Below, piece after piece: positions 15,657-24,611 of a DNA stretch of 54,058 nt (position 1 is the stretch's first letter; every line of letters starts with the position of its first letter). The notes below the pieces were generated by a model that had not been told where the DNA came from, did no database searches, and saw only the letters and a list, made by a program, of their open reading frames with translations. Both the position numbers and the translations under genes were made by a program. The DNA is from Roseomonas xinghualingensis (GTDB lineage Bacteria; Pseudomonadota; Alphaproteobacteria; Acetobacterales; Acetobacteraceae). The DNA is taken from positions 1-54,058 of the forward strand of contig NZ_JAOXLP010000022.1 in NCBI RefSeq assembly GCF_025791835.1, in the 5' to 3' direction.

Positions 15657-16832
15657 ATGCCCATCATCAACCGCATCGCCGAGTTCCACGACGACATGAC
15701 CGCGTGGCGCCGGGACTTCCACCAGCACCCCGAGCTGAACTTCCAGGAGGTCCGCACCAGCGGCATCGTCGCCGGGAAGCTGCGGGAATTCGGCTGCGAC
15801 GAGGTGATCACCGGGATCGCCAAGACCGGCGTGGTCGGCGTCATCAAGGGACGTGGTGAGGGTGGCGCCATCGGTCTGCGCGCCGATATGGATGCGCTGC
15901 CGATCCATGAGGAATCGGGCGTTCCCCATGCCTCGCTGACCCCGGGCGTGATGCATGCCTGCGGCCATGACGGCCACACCGCCATGCTGCTCGGCGCCGC
16001 GCGCTACCTGGCGGAAACGCGGAACTTCTCCGGGACCGCGTATATGATCTTCCAGCCCGCCGAGGAGATGGGCGGCGGCGGCGAGGTCATGGTGAAGGAA
16101 GGCCTGTTCGAGCGCTTCCCGGTGGACCGCGTCTTCGGCCTGCACAACTGGCCGGGCGTGCCCGAGGGCACCTTCATGTGGCGCGTCGGTCCCGTGATGG
16201 CGGCAGTGGCCGATATCCGCATTACCATCACCGGCAAGGGTGCGCATGGCGCCATGCCGCATCAGGGCAACGACCCGGTTGTGATCGCGGCGCAGATCGT
16301 CACCGCCTTCCAGTCCATCGTGGCGCGCAATGTGGAGCCGGTTGAAGGCGCCGTGGTCACCATCGGCGAGATCAAGGGCGGCAACGCCTTCAACGTCATC
16401 CCGGAAGTCGTGACCCTGCGCGGCACCGCCCGCTGGTTCCAGCCCGAGGTCGGCGACATCCTGGAGAGCAAGGTGCGCTCCATCGCCTCGGGCATCGCGG
16501 CGGCCTTCGGTGCCGAGGCCGAGGTGCGCTTCGACCGGATGTACCCCGCCACCATCAATGAGGAGGTCAGCGCCGGCCTCGCGGCCGAGGCCGCGCGCGC
16601 GGTGGTGGGCGAAGCCAGGGTGGAGGTGCTGCCCAAGCCCACCATGGGCGGCGAGGACTTCTCCTTCATGCTGAACGCCAAGGACGGCGCCTATCTGATG
16701 CTCGGCTCCGGGCGCTCACCGGAGGACCCGCAGGTCCACCACCCGCGCTACGACTTCAACGACAATGTCCTGCCGGTCGGAGCGTCCTGGTGGGCGACGC
16801 TGGTGGAGCAGCAGCTTCCCCGGAAGGACTGA
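15657..16832 (+). CDS. M20 family amidohydrolase (aminoacylase/hippurate-hydrolase-like)
   Basis: 391 residues, full length for M20D enzymes that cleave N-acyl amino acids. Metal-binding and catalytic segments are intact: DFHQHPELNFQE, RADMDALPIHE, MHACGHDGHTAMLLGAA, FQPAEEMGGGG and the C-terminal MGGEDFSFML. The ATG at 15657 has GAGGTCTCC in front. It could be annotated hipO or amaA; substrate cannot be fixed from sequence. Its last 77 bases overlap the 3' end of the convergent LysR gene. Confidence 0.92.
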   Translation: MPIINRIAEFHDDMTAWRRDFHQHPELNFQEVRTSGIVAGKLREFGCDEVITGIAKTGVVGVIKGRGEGGAIGLRADMDALPIHEESGVPHASLTPGVMHACGHDGHTAMLLGAARYLAETRNFSGTAYMIFQPAEEMGGGGEVMVKEGLFERFPVDRVFGLHNWPGVPEGTFMWRVGPVMAAVADIRITITGKGAHGAMPHQGNDPVVIAAQIVTAFQSIVARNVEPVEGAVVTIGEIKGGNAFNVIPEVVTLRGTARWFQPEVGDILESKVRSIASGIAAAFGAEAEVRFDRMYPATINEEVSAGLAAEAARAVVGEARVEVLPKPTMGGEDFSFMLNAKDGAYLMLGSGRSPEDPQVHHPRYDFNDNVLPVGASWWATLVEQQLPRKD

Positions 16833-17709
16833 CCGGCGCGGCCTCCTCGGCGAGCCAGTTCCGGAGGGCGGCCAGTGCGGGGTCGCCCTCCCGCTCCACG
16901 TCATGGAGCAGGGTGAAGCAGCGCGTGGTGGGCCGGATGAAGGGGTGCGGCGCCACCACGCGGCCTGCCGCCAGATCCGGGCCGACCAGCGCACGGATCG
17001 CCAGGGCAACGCCCAGCCCCTCCGCCGCTGCATCCAGCGCCAGGGCGATGCTTTCGAAGCTTGGGCCGCTCTTCGGGTTCACACCCCTGATTCCGGCAGC
17101 CGACAGCCAACGCGCCCAGTCATCCGGCCGCTGGCGCGAATGCAGCAAGGGCTGCTTCCGCCAATCAAAGCCGTCCGGCCCGATCAGGCGCGGCGCGCAG
17201 ACCGGCATCATCTCGATGGGAACCAAGGGCACCATCGTCAGCCCTGGGCGCGGGCGTGAATCTGCCACGGCGATCACGGCATCGAAGGCGCCCGGCACGA
17301 GTTCCAGCGGATCGGCGCTGGTCTGGAGGTCGATCTCCAGATCGGGATGCCGTTCCCGCAGCCGGTTCCAGCGCGGGATCAGCCAACGGCTGGCGAAAAG
17401 CGTATAGGCGCCGATCCGCAGGCGGCGCCGTGGCGCCGCGTGGCGCATGGCCACCAGCCCGGCCGCGATCCGGTCCAGCCCGTCCCGCGCCGCGCGAAAC
17501 AGCGCCTCCCCTGCCGGCGTCAGCGCCAACCCGGCCGTGCCGCGGGTGAAAAGCGCCGTTCCCAACTCCTCCTCCAGGGCCCGCACCGCGCGGCTGACAG
17601 CGCCGGGCGTGACGGCAAGCTCCCCCGCCGCGCGCGTGACACTGCGGTGGCGAGCCGCCGCCTCGAAGCTGCGGAGGCCGACCAGGGACGGAAGGCGGCG
17701 ATAAGTCAT
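16756..17709 (-). CDS. LysR-type regulator (GcvA-like)
   Basis: 317 residues from the ATG at 17709; the much longer frame upstream is antisense to the dehydrogenase. The winged helix is at 6-65 (LRSFEAAARHRSVTRAAGELAVTPGAVSRAVRALE), followed by a substrate-binding domain with the GcvA-type RLRIGAYTLFASRWLIPR start. The gene is divergent from the acyl-CoA dehydrogenase at 17812, with a perfect palindrome four bases upstream of its start. That suggests autoregulation plus control of the dehydrogenase-Bug pair. The last 25 residues, coded inside the M20 gene's 3' end, are low complexity. Confidence 0.92.
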   Translation of the reverse strand: MTYRRLPSLVGLRSFEAAARHRSVTRAAGELAVTPGAVSRAVRALEEELGTALFTRGTAGLALTPAGEALFRAARDGLDRIAAGLVAMRHAAPRRRLRIGAYTLFASRWLIPRWNRLRERHPDLEIDLQTSADPLELVPGAFDAVIAVADSRPRPGLTMVPLVPIEMMPVCAPRLIGPDGFDWRKQPLLHSRQRPDDWARWLSAAGIRGVNPKSGPSFESIALALDAAAEGLGVALAIRALVGPDLAAGRVVAPHPFIRPTTRCFTLLHDVEREGDPALAALRNWLAEEAAPVSPSGEAAAPPASPTRTLRPAGHCR

Positions 17710-17713
17710 AGGG

Positions 17714-17730
17714 GTTGAGTTTAACTCAAC
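17714..17730. promoter_or_regulatory. LysR-type operator palindrome
   Basis: GTTGAGTTTAACTCAAC is a perfect 8+1+8 inverted repeat and contains the T-N11-A spacing (T17716, A17728) of LysR sites. It lies in the 102-bp gap between the LysR start and the acyl-CoA dehydrogenase start. Confidence 0.72.
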
Positions 17731-17811
17731 GCCCCCGGCAAACAAATCGATTGGCAGCGCGCCTCCACATGGCCAGCTTCCACGCAACAGACCCACCGAG
17801 GAAGCGCGATC

Positions 17812-19518
17812 ATGCATATTCGCCCCTCCGGCCCGCCGGCCGGTGCCGCCGCGATTCCGGACAGCCATGGGCTGAATCTCTTCCGCGCCGATCCGGCGCT
17901 TGCGCGCCTCGCCTCGCTCTACCTGCCGCCCGACCTCGCCGCGCATCTGGAGCCGCATCTGGACCGGCTTGGCGTCCTGGCCGGCGGCACGCTCGACGCC
18001 CTGGCCATGACGGCCGACCACAACCCGCCCGAGTTGCTCCACCGCAACCGCCGCGGCGAGGACGCACAGAGCATCGAGTACCACCCCGCCTATCGCGAGA
18101 TGGAGCGCCTGGCCTTCGGTGAGTTCGGCCTTGCCGCCCTCTCTCATCGCGGCGGCGTGCTGGGCTGGGACTGGCCCATGCCGCCGGCGGCCAAATACCT
18201 GCTGACCTATCTTTTCGTGCAGGCGGAATTCGGCCTCTGCTGCCCCGTCAGCATGACGGACAGCCTGACCCGCACGCTGCGCAAGTTTGGCGATGCCGAT
18301 CTCGTCGCGCGCTACCTGCCCGCCCTCACCAGCCAGGATCTCGATGCCCTGCACCAGGGCGCGATGTTCATGACCGAACAGGGCGCGGGCTCCGATATCG
18401 CCGCCACCATCGTGCGCGCCACACCACGCGAGGATGGCACCTGGGCGCTGAGCGGCGACAAGTGGTTCTGCTCCAACCCCGATGCCGGGCTCGCCATGGT
18501 GCTGGCCCGCCGCGACGATGGCGCACCGGGGCTGAAGGGCGTCTCTCTCTTCCTCCTGCCGCGCACCCTGCCGGACGGCACGCCCAACCATCACCGCATT
18601 GTCCGGCTGAAGGACAAGCTCGGCACCCGCTCCATGGCGAGCGGCGAGGTGACGATGAACGGCGCCATCGCCTGGCTGGTGGGCGAGCCGGAGGCCGGAT
18701 TCCGCCAGATGGCGGATATGGTGAACAACTCGCGCCTGTCGAACGGCGTGCGCGCCGCCGGCATGATGCGCCGCGCGACCACGGAAGCGCTGTTCATCGC
18801 GCATCGCCGTGTCGCGTTTGGCAAGCGGCTGATCGAGATGCCGCTGATGCGCCGCCAGCTTGCCAAGATGCTGGTGCCGACGGAACAGGCGCGCACCATG
18901 GTCTTCCAGACGGCCGAGGCGCTGCGGCGCTCCGACGCCGGGGAGGAAGGTGCCTATGCCCTGCTCCGCATCCTCACGCCGCTGATCAAGTTCCGCGCCT
19001 GCCGCGACGCCCGCAAGGTGACGGGCGATGCGATGGAGGTGCGCGGTGGCTGCGGCTATATCGAGGAATGGTCGGACGCCCGGCTGCTGCGCGATTCCCA
19101 TCTTGGCAGCATCTGGGAAGGCACCAGCAACATCGTCGCACTCGACGTTCTGCGCGCCGCGAAGCGCGAGGGCTCGCTACCCGTGTTGCGGGACCATGTG
19201 CGCGGCCTGCTGGGCAATAACGAGACGCTGCCCGAGGCGGCGCCCGCGCTGGATCGCGCCATCACCCTGGCCGAGGCCGCGCAGGACGATCCCGCCCTGG
19301 CCCGCCAGGCGGCTTCCGCCCTGTACCACGTCACCTCCGCCGCCGGCCTCGCCTGGGAGGCAACGCGTCTTGGCATGCCGGAGCGGCTGGAGATCGCGCG
19401 TCTGGTGCTGCGCCACCGTGTCCAGCCGCGCGATCCGCTCGATCCGGCCCCGCAAGAGGCAGCAACGCTCCGGGACATCCTTCCCGATCCCGGTGCGAAC
19501 CAGGGAGAGAACCCATGA
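17812..19518 (+). CDS. AidB-like acyl-CoA dehydrogenase
   Basis: 568 residues, longer than ordinary acyl-CoA dehydrogenases (about 385) and matching the AidB/adaptive-response subgroup. Flavin and substrate segments are FMTEQGAGSDIAATIVRA, GDKWFCSNPDAG, KLGTRSMASGEV and the C-terminal GGCGYIEEWSDARLLRDSH...WEGTSNIVALDVLR block. The Glu/Arg-rich end resembles isovaleryl-CoA-type enzymes. The ATG at 17812 has AGGAAGCGCGATC upstream. The stop overlaps the Bug receptor start (ATGA), so both are made together. A catabolic acyl-CoA role is favoured over DNA protection by that pairing, an inference. Confidence 0.88.
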   Translation: MHIRPSGPPAGAAAIPDSHGLNLFRADPALARLASLYLPPDLAAHLEPHLDRLGVLAGGTLDALAMTADHNPPELLHRNRRGEDAQSIEYHPAYREMERLAFGEFGLAALSHRGGVLGWDWPMPPAAKYLLTYLFVQAEFGLCCPVSMTDSLTRTLRKFGDADLVARYLPALTSQDLDALHQGAMFMTEQGAGSDIAATIVRATPREDGTWALSGDKWFCSNPDAGLAMVLARRDDGAPGLKGVSLFLLPRTLPDGTPNHHRIVRLKDKLGTRSMASGEVTMNGAIAWLVGEPEAGFRQMADMVNNSRLSNGVRAAGMMRRATTEALFIAHRRVAFGKRLIEMPLMRRQLAKMLVPTEQARTMVFQTAEALRRSDAGEEGAYALLRILTPLIKFRACRDARKVTGDAMEVRGGCGYIEEWSDARLLRDSHLGSIWEGTSNIVALDVLRAAKREGSLPVLRDHVRGLLGNNETLPEAAPALDRAITLAEAAQDDPALARQAASALYHVTSAAGLAWEATRLGMPERLEIARLVLRHRVQPRDPLDPAPQEAATLRDILPDPGANQGENP

Positions 19519-20474
19519 CCATGCGCCGCATCCTCCTCGCTGCGACAGCCGCGGCCTTCGCGCGCCCGGCCCTCGCCCAGCCCGGTGGACGGCCGGTCAT
19601 CCTGGTGGTCCCCTTCTCCCCGGGTGGTCCCACGGACCTGATCGCGCGCCGCCTCGCAGTCAGCCTGGGCGAGACGCTGAACCAGACAGTCGTGGTGGAG
19701 AACCGCGCGGGGGCCGGCGGCAATATCGGTTCGGAATATGTCGCCCGCAGCACGCCGGATGGCCACACCATCCTCTTTGGCACCTCGGGCCCGCTGGCGA
19801 TCAACAAGATGCTCTATCCGGGTCAGCCCTATGACCCGGTGAAGGATTTCGCGCCTGTCGCTCCGCTGGGCCGCATCCCGAATGTGCTGGCGGTGAATTC
19901 CAACGTGCCCGCGCGGAACGTGCAGGAGCTGATCGCCCTTTCGAGAAAGCAGCGCCTCTCCTTCGGTTCGTCCGGCAACGGCGCTTCCTCGCATCTCGCG
20001 GGCGCGCTGTTCAACACCATGGGCGGCACAAATATCGAGCACATCCCCTATCGCGGCACCGGCCCCGCGTTGAACGACCTGGTGGCGGGCCATATCGCCA
20101 TGGTCTTCACCGATGTGCTCACGGCCCTGCCGCATGTGCAGGGCGGCCGCCTGCGCGCCCTGGGCATCACCACGCAGGAACGCTCCTCCGTGCTGCCGGA
20201 CCTGCCGACCATCGCCGAGCAGGGGCTGGCCGGCTATGACGCCTCGGTCTTCTTCGGGCTCGTCGTCGCTGCCGGAACGCCGGACCCGCTGCGCGAGAGG
20301 ATCCGCACCGCCCTCGCTTCCTCGCTCGCCCAGCCTGAGATGCGGAAGTTTCTGGAAAGCCAGGGCATGCAACTGGCCCCGGAGCAAACCCCCGCCGCCC
20401 TGACCGGCCTCATGGCCACAGAGACCGAGCGCTGGGCCCGCGTGATCCGCGAGGCGAATGTGCGGGCGGACTGA
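19515..20474 (+). CDS. Bug/TctC-type tripartite tricarboxylate transporter receptor
   Basis: 319 residues. A cleavable signal (MTMRRILLAATAAAFARPALA) precedes a periplasmic binding protein with the family patterns VPFSPGGPTDLIARRLA, VVVENRAGAGGNIGSEYVAR and HIPYRGTGPALNDLVAGHI. Such receptors capture carboxylates for TctA/TctB carriers, but neither gene is nearby. It is translationally coupled to the AidB-like dehydrogenase, suggesting its ligand feeds or signals that enzyme's pathway. Confidence 0.92.
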   Translation: MTMRRILLAATAAAFARPALAQPGGRPVILVVPFSPGGPTDLIARRLAVSLGETLNQTVVVENRAGAGGNIGSEYVARSTPDGHTILFGTSGPLAINKMLYPGQPYDPVKDFAPVAPLGRIPNVLAVNSNVPARNVQELIALSRKQRLSFGSSGNGASSHLAGALFNTMGGTNIEHIPYRGTGPALNDLVAGHIAMVFTDVLTALPHVQGGRLRALGITTQERSSVLPDLPTIAEQGLAGYDASVFFGLVVAAGTPDPLRERIRTALASSLAQPEMRKFLESQGMQLAPEQTPAALTGLMATETERWARVIREANVRAD

Positions 20475-20513
20475 CGCGGCCCTGGCTGGGCGCCCGCCAT
20501 CGGCGCCCGCGTC

Positions 20514-20807
20514 TCAGTGCCGGTTCTGGCTCCGCTCGCCCCGGCGTGAATTCGCGATGCGGTCGAGCATCTGCGTCGCATACCGGCCGGCATCCGCCAG
20601 GCGCGGCGGGTCCGCGTCCAGCTCTTCCAGCTCGCGCGCCGCCTCCGAGCTCTTCGCCACGAAGACGAGCATCGACACCACTTCCTCGAAATCAGCCGAT
20701 GGCAGCCGCGCGGCGACGGCCGCAACGGTCATCTCGAGCACCAGCAGACGCATGCTGATGTTCTCCGGTTCGTCTCCACTCTCTGGAACACGGGTGTTTG
20801 CCGGCAA
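20514..20807 (-). CDS. Small conserved-type protein of unknown function
   Basis: About 97 residues from a TTG at 20807 that has CAGGAG six bases upstream; an ATG at 20753 is the alternative. The sequence is amphipathic and helical (LLVLEMTVAAVAARLPSADFEEVVSMLVFVA), with an acidic middle and an Arg-rich end, no signal and no membrane segment. I recognise no domain. It is convergent with the Bug receptor and divergent from the CobC-like gene. Coding bias looks real, but the start is uncertain. Confidence 0.55.
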   Translation of the reverse strand: MPANTRVPESGDEPENISMRLLVLEMTVAAVAARLPSADFEEVVSMLVFVAKSSEAARELEELDADPPRLADAGRYATQMLDRIANSRRGERSQNRH

Positions 20808-21069
20808 GCACAACTCCTGCGCGAAGATAGTTCCGATTTATGATCGCAGCGCCTGAATTAAACAAGAACGCGTCGCCAGCGGGGCAAAAGAGAATTGTTT
20901 CCGCTCCGGGCCAAGGCTGCGAGCATGCGGTGCGGACGCATGGCATCCAACGTCCCATGCCTGATCGTTACGCGGTCCACGCGACGCAATCACCGATGGA
21001 CCGGAACACCCGTTCCAGCTATCGGAAGGAGGTTCGAGCCACCAAGGCAAGGGCGCAGGGGTGAGAGCC

Positions 21070-22095
21070 ATGATCTTCGATCGGGCCGGCGGCACGCCAT
21101 TGGGCCGTTCCTTGAGAACCGTGAACCGGCCCTTCCCGGATGCGCCGGATGGCTTGCTCGACCTTTCCACCGCGATAAACCCCCGCCCCTGGCCGGATCC
21201 GGCGCTGCCGCCCCCCCTGCCGCCGGAGATGCTCATCCGCCTCCCCGAACCGGGGGCGATCCGCGAGCTCGAGGCGGTGGCGGCCGCCTGCTACGGAGCC
21301 CCTTCCCCGGAGCATGTCATGGCCGCTCCCGGCACGCAGTTGCTGCTACCGATGGTGGCGGGGCTGGTCCCGGCAGGCATCGCCCATATCCTCGGCCCTA
21401 CCTATGGCGAACACTGCTGTGCCGCGGCACTTGCCGGCCATGCTGCGCGAGAGGTGGTGGAGCCGGGAGACCTGCCGGGGGGAACCCTCGCCATGGTGGT
21501 GAACCCGAGCAACCCGGATGGCCGGATCCTTCGCCAGGATGCGCTGATGAGCCTGGCAAGCTCCGTTCAGCTGCTGGTTGTGGATGAGGCCTATATGGAG
21601 GCCGGTTCCGGTGTCGGCTCAATGGCACCGATGGCGCATATGCCCAGGCTGGTCGTGCTCCGCTCCTTCGGCAAGTTCCACGGCCTGGCCGGGCTGCGCC
21701 TGGGCTTCGCCATCGCGGCGCCGGAAGTCCTGGCTCCGTTGCGCGCCATGCTGGGCCGCTGGTCCATCTCCGGACCGGCACTGGCCTATGCGGTCGCGGC
21801 GCTTGCCGACACGGAATGGGCCGAGACGACGCGCGTCTCCCTTCGCGGCACGGCGGCACGGCTGGATGCCGTGCTGCGGCGGCACCGGCTCCGAGTGATG
21901 GGCGGAACATCCCTGTTCCGATTCGTACGCTGCCCGGAAGGCACGCTCGAAGGCCTGGGCCAGCATAGCATCCTGGCCAAGCCCTTCCCTGACCGTCCCG
22001 GCTTCCTGCGCTTCGGCCTCCCTCCCGATGATCCTTCCCTGGCACGGCTGGACCGGGCGCTGGAGGGGGTGATCGCCCCTTTGCGTCCCCACTGA
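21070..22095 (+). CDS. cobC: CobC/CobD-like threonine-phosphate decarboxylase (PLP enzyme)
   Basis: 341 residues from the ATG at 21070, which has AGGGG at suitable spacing; a GTG at 21061 is also possible. LLDLSTAINPRPWP is the characteristic opening of CobC/CobD, which makes aminopropanol phosphate for the cobalamin nucleotide loop. NPSNPDGRIL and VVDEAYME follow, and the PLP lysine is in RSFGKFHGLAGLRLGF. The usual N-terminal HGG motif is reduced. No other cob gene and no obvious B12 riboswitch are adjacent, so it could be a diverged paralogue acting on another amino acid. Confidence 0.75.
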   Translation: MIFDRAGGTPLGRSLRTVNRPFPDAPDGLLDLSTAINPRPWPDPALPPPLPPEMLIRLPEPGAIRELEAVAAACYGAPSPEHVMAAPGTQLLLPMVAGLVPAGIAHILGPTYGEHCCAAALAGHAAREVVEPGDLPGGTLAMVVNPSNPDGRILRQDALMSLASSVQLLVVDEAYMEAGSGVGSMAPMAHMPRLVVLRSFGKFHGLAGLRLGFAIAAPEVLAPLRAMLGRWSISGPALAYAVAALADTEWAETTRVSLRGTAARLDAVLRRHRLRVMGGTSLFRFVRCPEGTLEGLGQHSILAKPFPDRPGFLRFGLPPDDPSLARLDRALEGVIAPLRPH

Positions 22096-22172
22096 TCCAG
22101 TCACCGCCCCTTCGGCTTCGCTATCGGAACCTGTGGGAAAGCAGGGCTGCCTGGCAACGGCAGCGCCGGAAC

Positions 22173-22922
22173 GTGGTGCTGACGGTTCTGGCACTTCTCT
22201 GGCCATGTGGCGGCCCGGCGGCTGCGCGCGAGCCAGTCATCCCCCATTCCGAGCTTCCCGGTCTTGGCTCCCGCGATCCCCGGCGGCCTGTCGATGGCGG
22301 CGCCATGCCATGGGCCGCCCTTGGGCGGGTGCAGACGGAACTCGGCGGCCGCTGCACCGGCACGCTGATCGGCCCCCGCACCGTATTGACAGCCGCCCAC
22401 TGCCTGGTGGCGCCACGCTCGGGGCAGCTGGTGCGGCCATCCTCCGTGCATTTCCTGCTCGGATACCGGCAGGGCGCCTGGCGCGCGCGGGCCCGGGCGG
22501 TTGCCCTGACCATCGGCCCCGGCTTTGATGCCCGGACACGGTCCCCACGCGGTGCCGACTGGGCGCTACTCACACTTGATGCGCCGATCAGCCCGGCGGA
22601 GGGGTCCCTGCCCCTCATGACTGGTTTTCCGCCCAATGGGACGCCACTCATGCTCGGTGGCTACCAGCAGGACCGACCCGAACTGCTGATGGCGGATGAT
22701 GACTGCCGGGTCCTGGGGGTGCTGCGGCATGGACGGCATCTCCTGTTGGCCCATGACTGCGCCGGCACCCGTGGGAGCAGTGGCGCACCTCTCCTGGCCC
22801 GCACACCGGATGGAGGCTGGGCCGTCGCCGGCGCCGCAGTTGCCGCCGCGCGGCGCGACGCGCGGGGCCTTGCCGTTCCCGCCACGACATTGAGGCAGGA
22901 ACAGGAGCGGCACGGGAACTAG
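22173..22922 (+). CDS. Secreted trypsin-like serine protease
   Basis: 249 residues, short chymotrypsin-fold protein. The triad is visible: His in VLTAAHC, Asp in GADWALLTL and Ser in GTRGSSGAPLL. The N-terminus VVLTVLALLWPCGGPAAAR is a signal core ending AAA, so export is expected. The only conventional start is GTG at 22173, which lacks the basic n-region; a non-standard start slightly upstream would add RQRR. It begins 77 bases after the CobC-like gene. Similar short proteases occur widely in alphaproteobacteria with unknown targets. Confidence 0.82.
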   Translation: MVLTVLALLWPCGGPAAAREPVIPHSELPGLGSRDPRRPVDGGAMPWAALGRVQTELGGRCTGTLIGPRTVLTAAHCLVAPRSGQLVRPSSVHFLLGYRQGAWRARARAVALTIGPGFDARTRSPRGADWALLTLDAPISPAEGSLPLMTGFPPNGTPLMLGGYQQDRPELLMADDDCRVLGVLRHGRHLLLAHDCAGTRGSSGAPLLARTPDGGWAVAGAAVAAARRDARGLAVPATTLRQEQERHGN

Positions 22923-23085
22923 GCCCCGGCTTCCACCTCTCGCCCAAGCGCTACATATTGCAACGCATTAAACTCGAAAAAACAAAGACTTTCGATTCGA
23001 CGGCAAAGTTCCACAGGAGTCCTGGCGGGGCTAGATAGGGCGACTTTCTTCTTGAGCCGGCATCGGGCTTCGCCTAATTACGGCC

Positions 23086-23859
23086 ATGTTTTCGCCACTT
23101 TTGCCCAATTTGGACATGCGCGCCGATCACCTCCCTGCGGCCACGACTGCGGCTCTTCTCGTCCTGACGCTCTTTTCTGCCCCCGCCCCGGCCCATGAGG
23201 TGGCGCTTGAGGCATATTCGCGCGCGCCACGAGCTCCGGATCACGTGATTCCCCGGCCACCGCTGAGCATCGCCTGGGACGCTCCGGACAAGAGCTTTTG
23301 GATTCTGGGGGAAAGCCCGGAGCCCAACCTGGATCCGACGGGGCAGATCGTTTCGGCCACCGCCGTGGCTACCATGGGGGCGCGCCACGAGATCTTCCGG
23401 AGCGGCGGCATATCCCTGACCACATCTCCGCAGTTTCGTGCCGAGACCGCTTGGCAGGAGAAGGGCGGTAACGGCCCGAAAGCCGGCGCCGTCATCTACA
23501 ACGAACTTGCCGTTCCACTGTCCCGGGGTTTCAGACTTGAAACCAGGGCGGGATTCGGAAACCGCATTGGCGTCTTCCTTCCCAGACCGGATGGTGCCGC
23601 TTCCGCCCTGGCCTTCCGCGGTGAGGCCAGCCTGTCCGGCAGCCTCGGCGATATCGGCCAGGAGCAGACCCGCTTTGACCTCCGGGTCGCCGCTACCCAC
23701 CTTCTCTCGGGCGATATTCGCGAAACCGAGGCGCCTTCCACCTGCGAGCTGAACCTTCAGCTCTCCCGGAAGGGCTTGGCACCGCTGAATATCGGTGCCT
23801 CCTGCCCGGGCGCCGAAGGAGAGCGCCGCATCACCTTCGGCATCATGGGGCGGTTCTGA
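23086..23859 (+). CDS. Exported protein of unknown function, possible outer-membrane barrel
   Basis: 257 residues. A signal peptide (AATTAALLVLTLFSAPAPAHE, about 18-38) suggests the real start may be the second ATG at 23116. Neither start has a good ribosome-binding site. The mature part alternates polar and hydrophobic residues (FRLETRAGFGNRIGVFL, RFDLRVAATHLLSGDI) and ends with Phe in ITFGIMGRF, as outer-membrane beta-proteins do. I recognise no family. The 163-bp upstream gap is AT-richer than its surroundings and probably holds the promoter. Confidence 0.62.
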   Translation: MFSPLLPNLDMRADHLPAATTAALLVLTLFSAPAPAHEVALEAYSRAPRAPDHVIPRPPLSIAWDAPDKSFWILGESPEPNLDPTGQIVSATAVATMGARHEIFRSGGISLTTSPQFRAETAWQEKGGNGPKAGAVIYNELAVPLSRGFRLETRAGFGNRIGVFLPRPDGAASALAFRGEASLSGSLGDIGQEQTRFDLRVAATHLLSGDIRETEAPSTCELNLQLSRKGLAPLNIGASCPGAEGERRITFGIMGRF

Positions 23860-24152
23860 GGCGTCTTCGGGTGCCGGATGCGCACCCTCGAGGAACAGGT
23901 CTGCCGCTCCACCAATAGCGAGGTGTCCGCACGGTTCGGTGCCACAGAGCAGGGCGGCCACCTACCAAGACGGGCCTCTCCTGGGGCAGCCCACCTATCG
24001 GCTGATGGCACTGGTGCCCATAGCGGCCGAATGCAGCGCCAGGGGGCCTGGTCATTCTGTGGTTCCACCAGAACGACATGCCCCCACCGGGCGCCGGATT
24101 GCGCCCCCGGCCTTCCTGCGCTGAGCGGCACCAAGGGCCAGGGGCCGAATGC
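23860..24152. other. Non-coding gap, nothing recognised
   Basis: This stretch of just under 300 bases between the exported protein and the coiled-coil gene has only overlapping shadow frames without domain similarity. I see no tRNA, hairpin with T run or repeat in it. Confidence 0.4.
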
Positions 24153-24491
24153 TCACCGCTGCTCCAGCCGCGTCTTCGCCTTCCGAAGCAGCCAGCCCCA
24201 CAGGCCCGGCGCCTTCCCGATGGCATCCTGAAGGGCTCGCAGTTCCGCCTCGGCGCGGGAGCGCGCCACCGTTGCCTCCACCGCCTGCCCACGTGCCACC
24301 TGCCGGCCTTCCTCCAATTCCGCGAGACGCCGCGCCAGGAAGGCATCGGCGCCACCCTGCTCGACCTGGCGCAGCTTCTCTCGCGCCTCCGCCAGTTCGC
24401 GGCGTAGTTGCGCTGCCTCGGCCTCAAGTTCCACGACGCGGCGGTCGCGACCCTTCTGGGCCTTCTGGGCTTTCTGCGGGCGCCGGCTCAC
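24153..24491 (-). CDS. Small coiled-coil protein of unknown function
   Basis: 112 residues starting at GTG 24491. A Lys/Arg-rich N-terminus (PQKAQKAQKGRDRR) leads into a long heptad-rich helix (VVELEAEAAQLRRELAEAREK, then a second helix ending AEAELRALQDAIG). The C-terminus WGWLLRKAKTRLEQR is amphipathic and could touch membrane. No domain recognised. It lies 120 bases downstream of the broken DUF202 gene on the same strand. Coding is likely, since the heptads would not arise in a shadow frame. Confidence 0.55.
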   Translation of the reverse strand: MSRRPQKAQKAQKGRDRRVVELEAEAAQLRRELAEAREKLRQVEQGGADAFLARRLAELEEGRQVARGQAVEATVARSRAEAELRALQDAIGKAPGLWGWLLRKAKTRLEQR

Positions 24492-24611
24492 GCGCGCTGG
24501 GCTCCGGCGCCGATGCCTGCTCCGCCGCTATTCCGAGGGATGATGTCCACGCCTGCCACTCCGAGTTGCGGGGGTTTCCGCCTGTTCCGCGGGAGACGGG
24601 CATGCAACCCG

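Noticed and set aside
17710..19101. Extension of the LysR frame to 781 codons
   Set aside because: The part beyond 17709 is antisense to the acyl-CoA dehydrogenase; the LysR family start and operator are at 17709.
20814..21069. Possible cobalamin riboswitch before the CobC-like gene
   Set aside because: I looked for a B12-box-like GCC-ACTG core and paired stems; only a weak GAGCCACCAAGG word is present.
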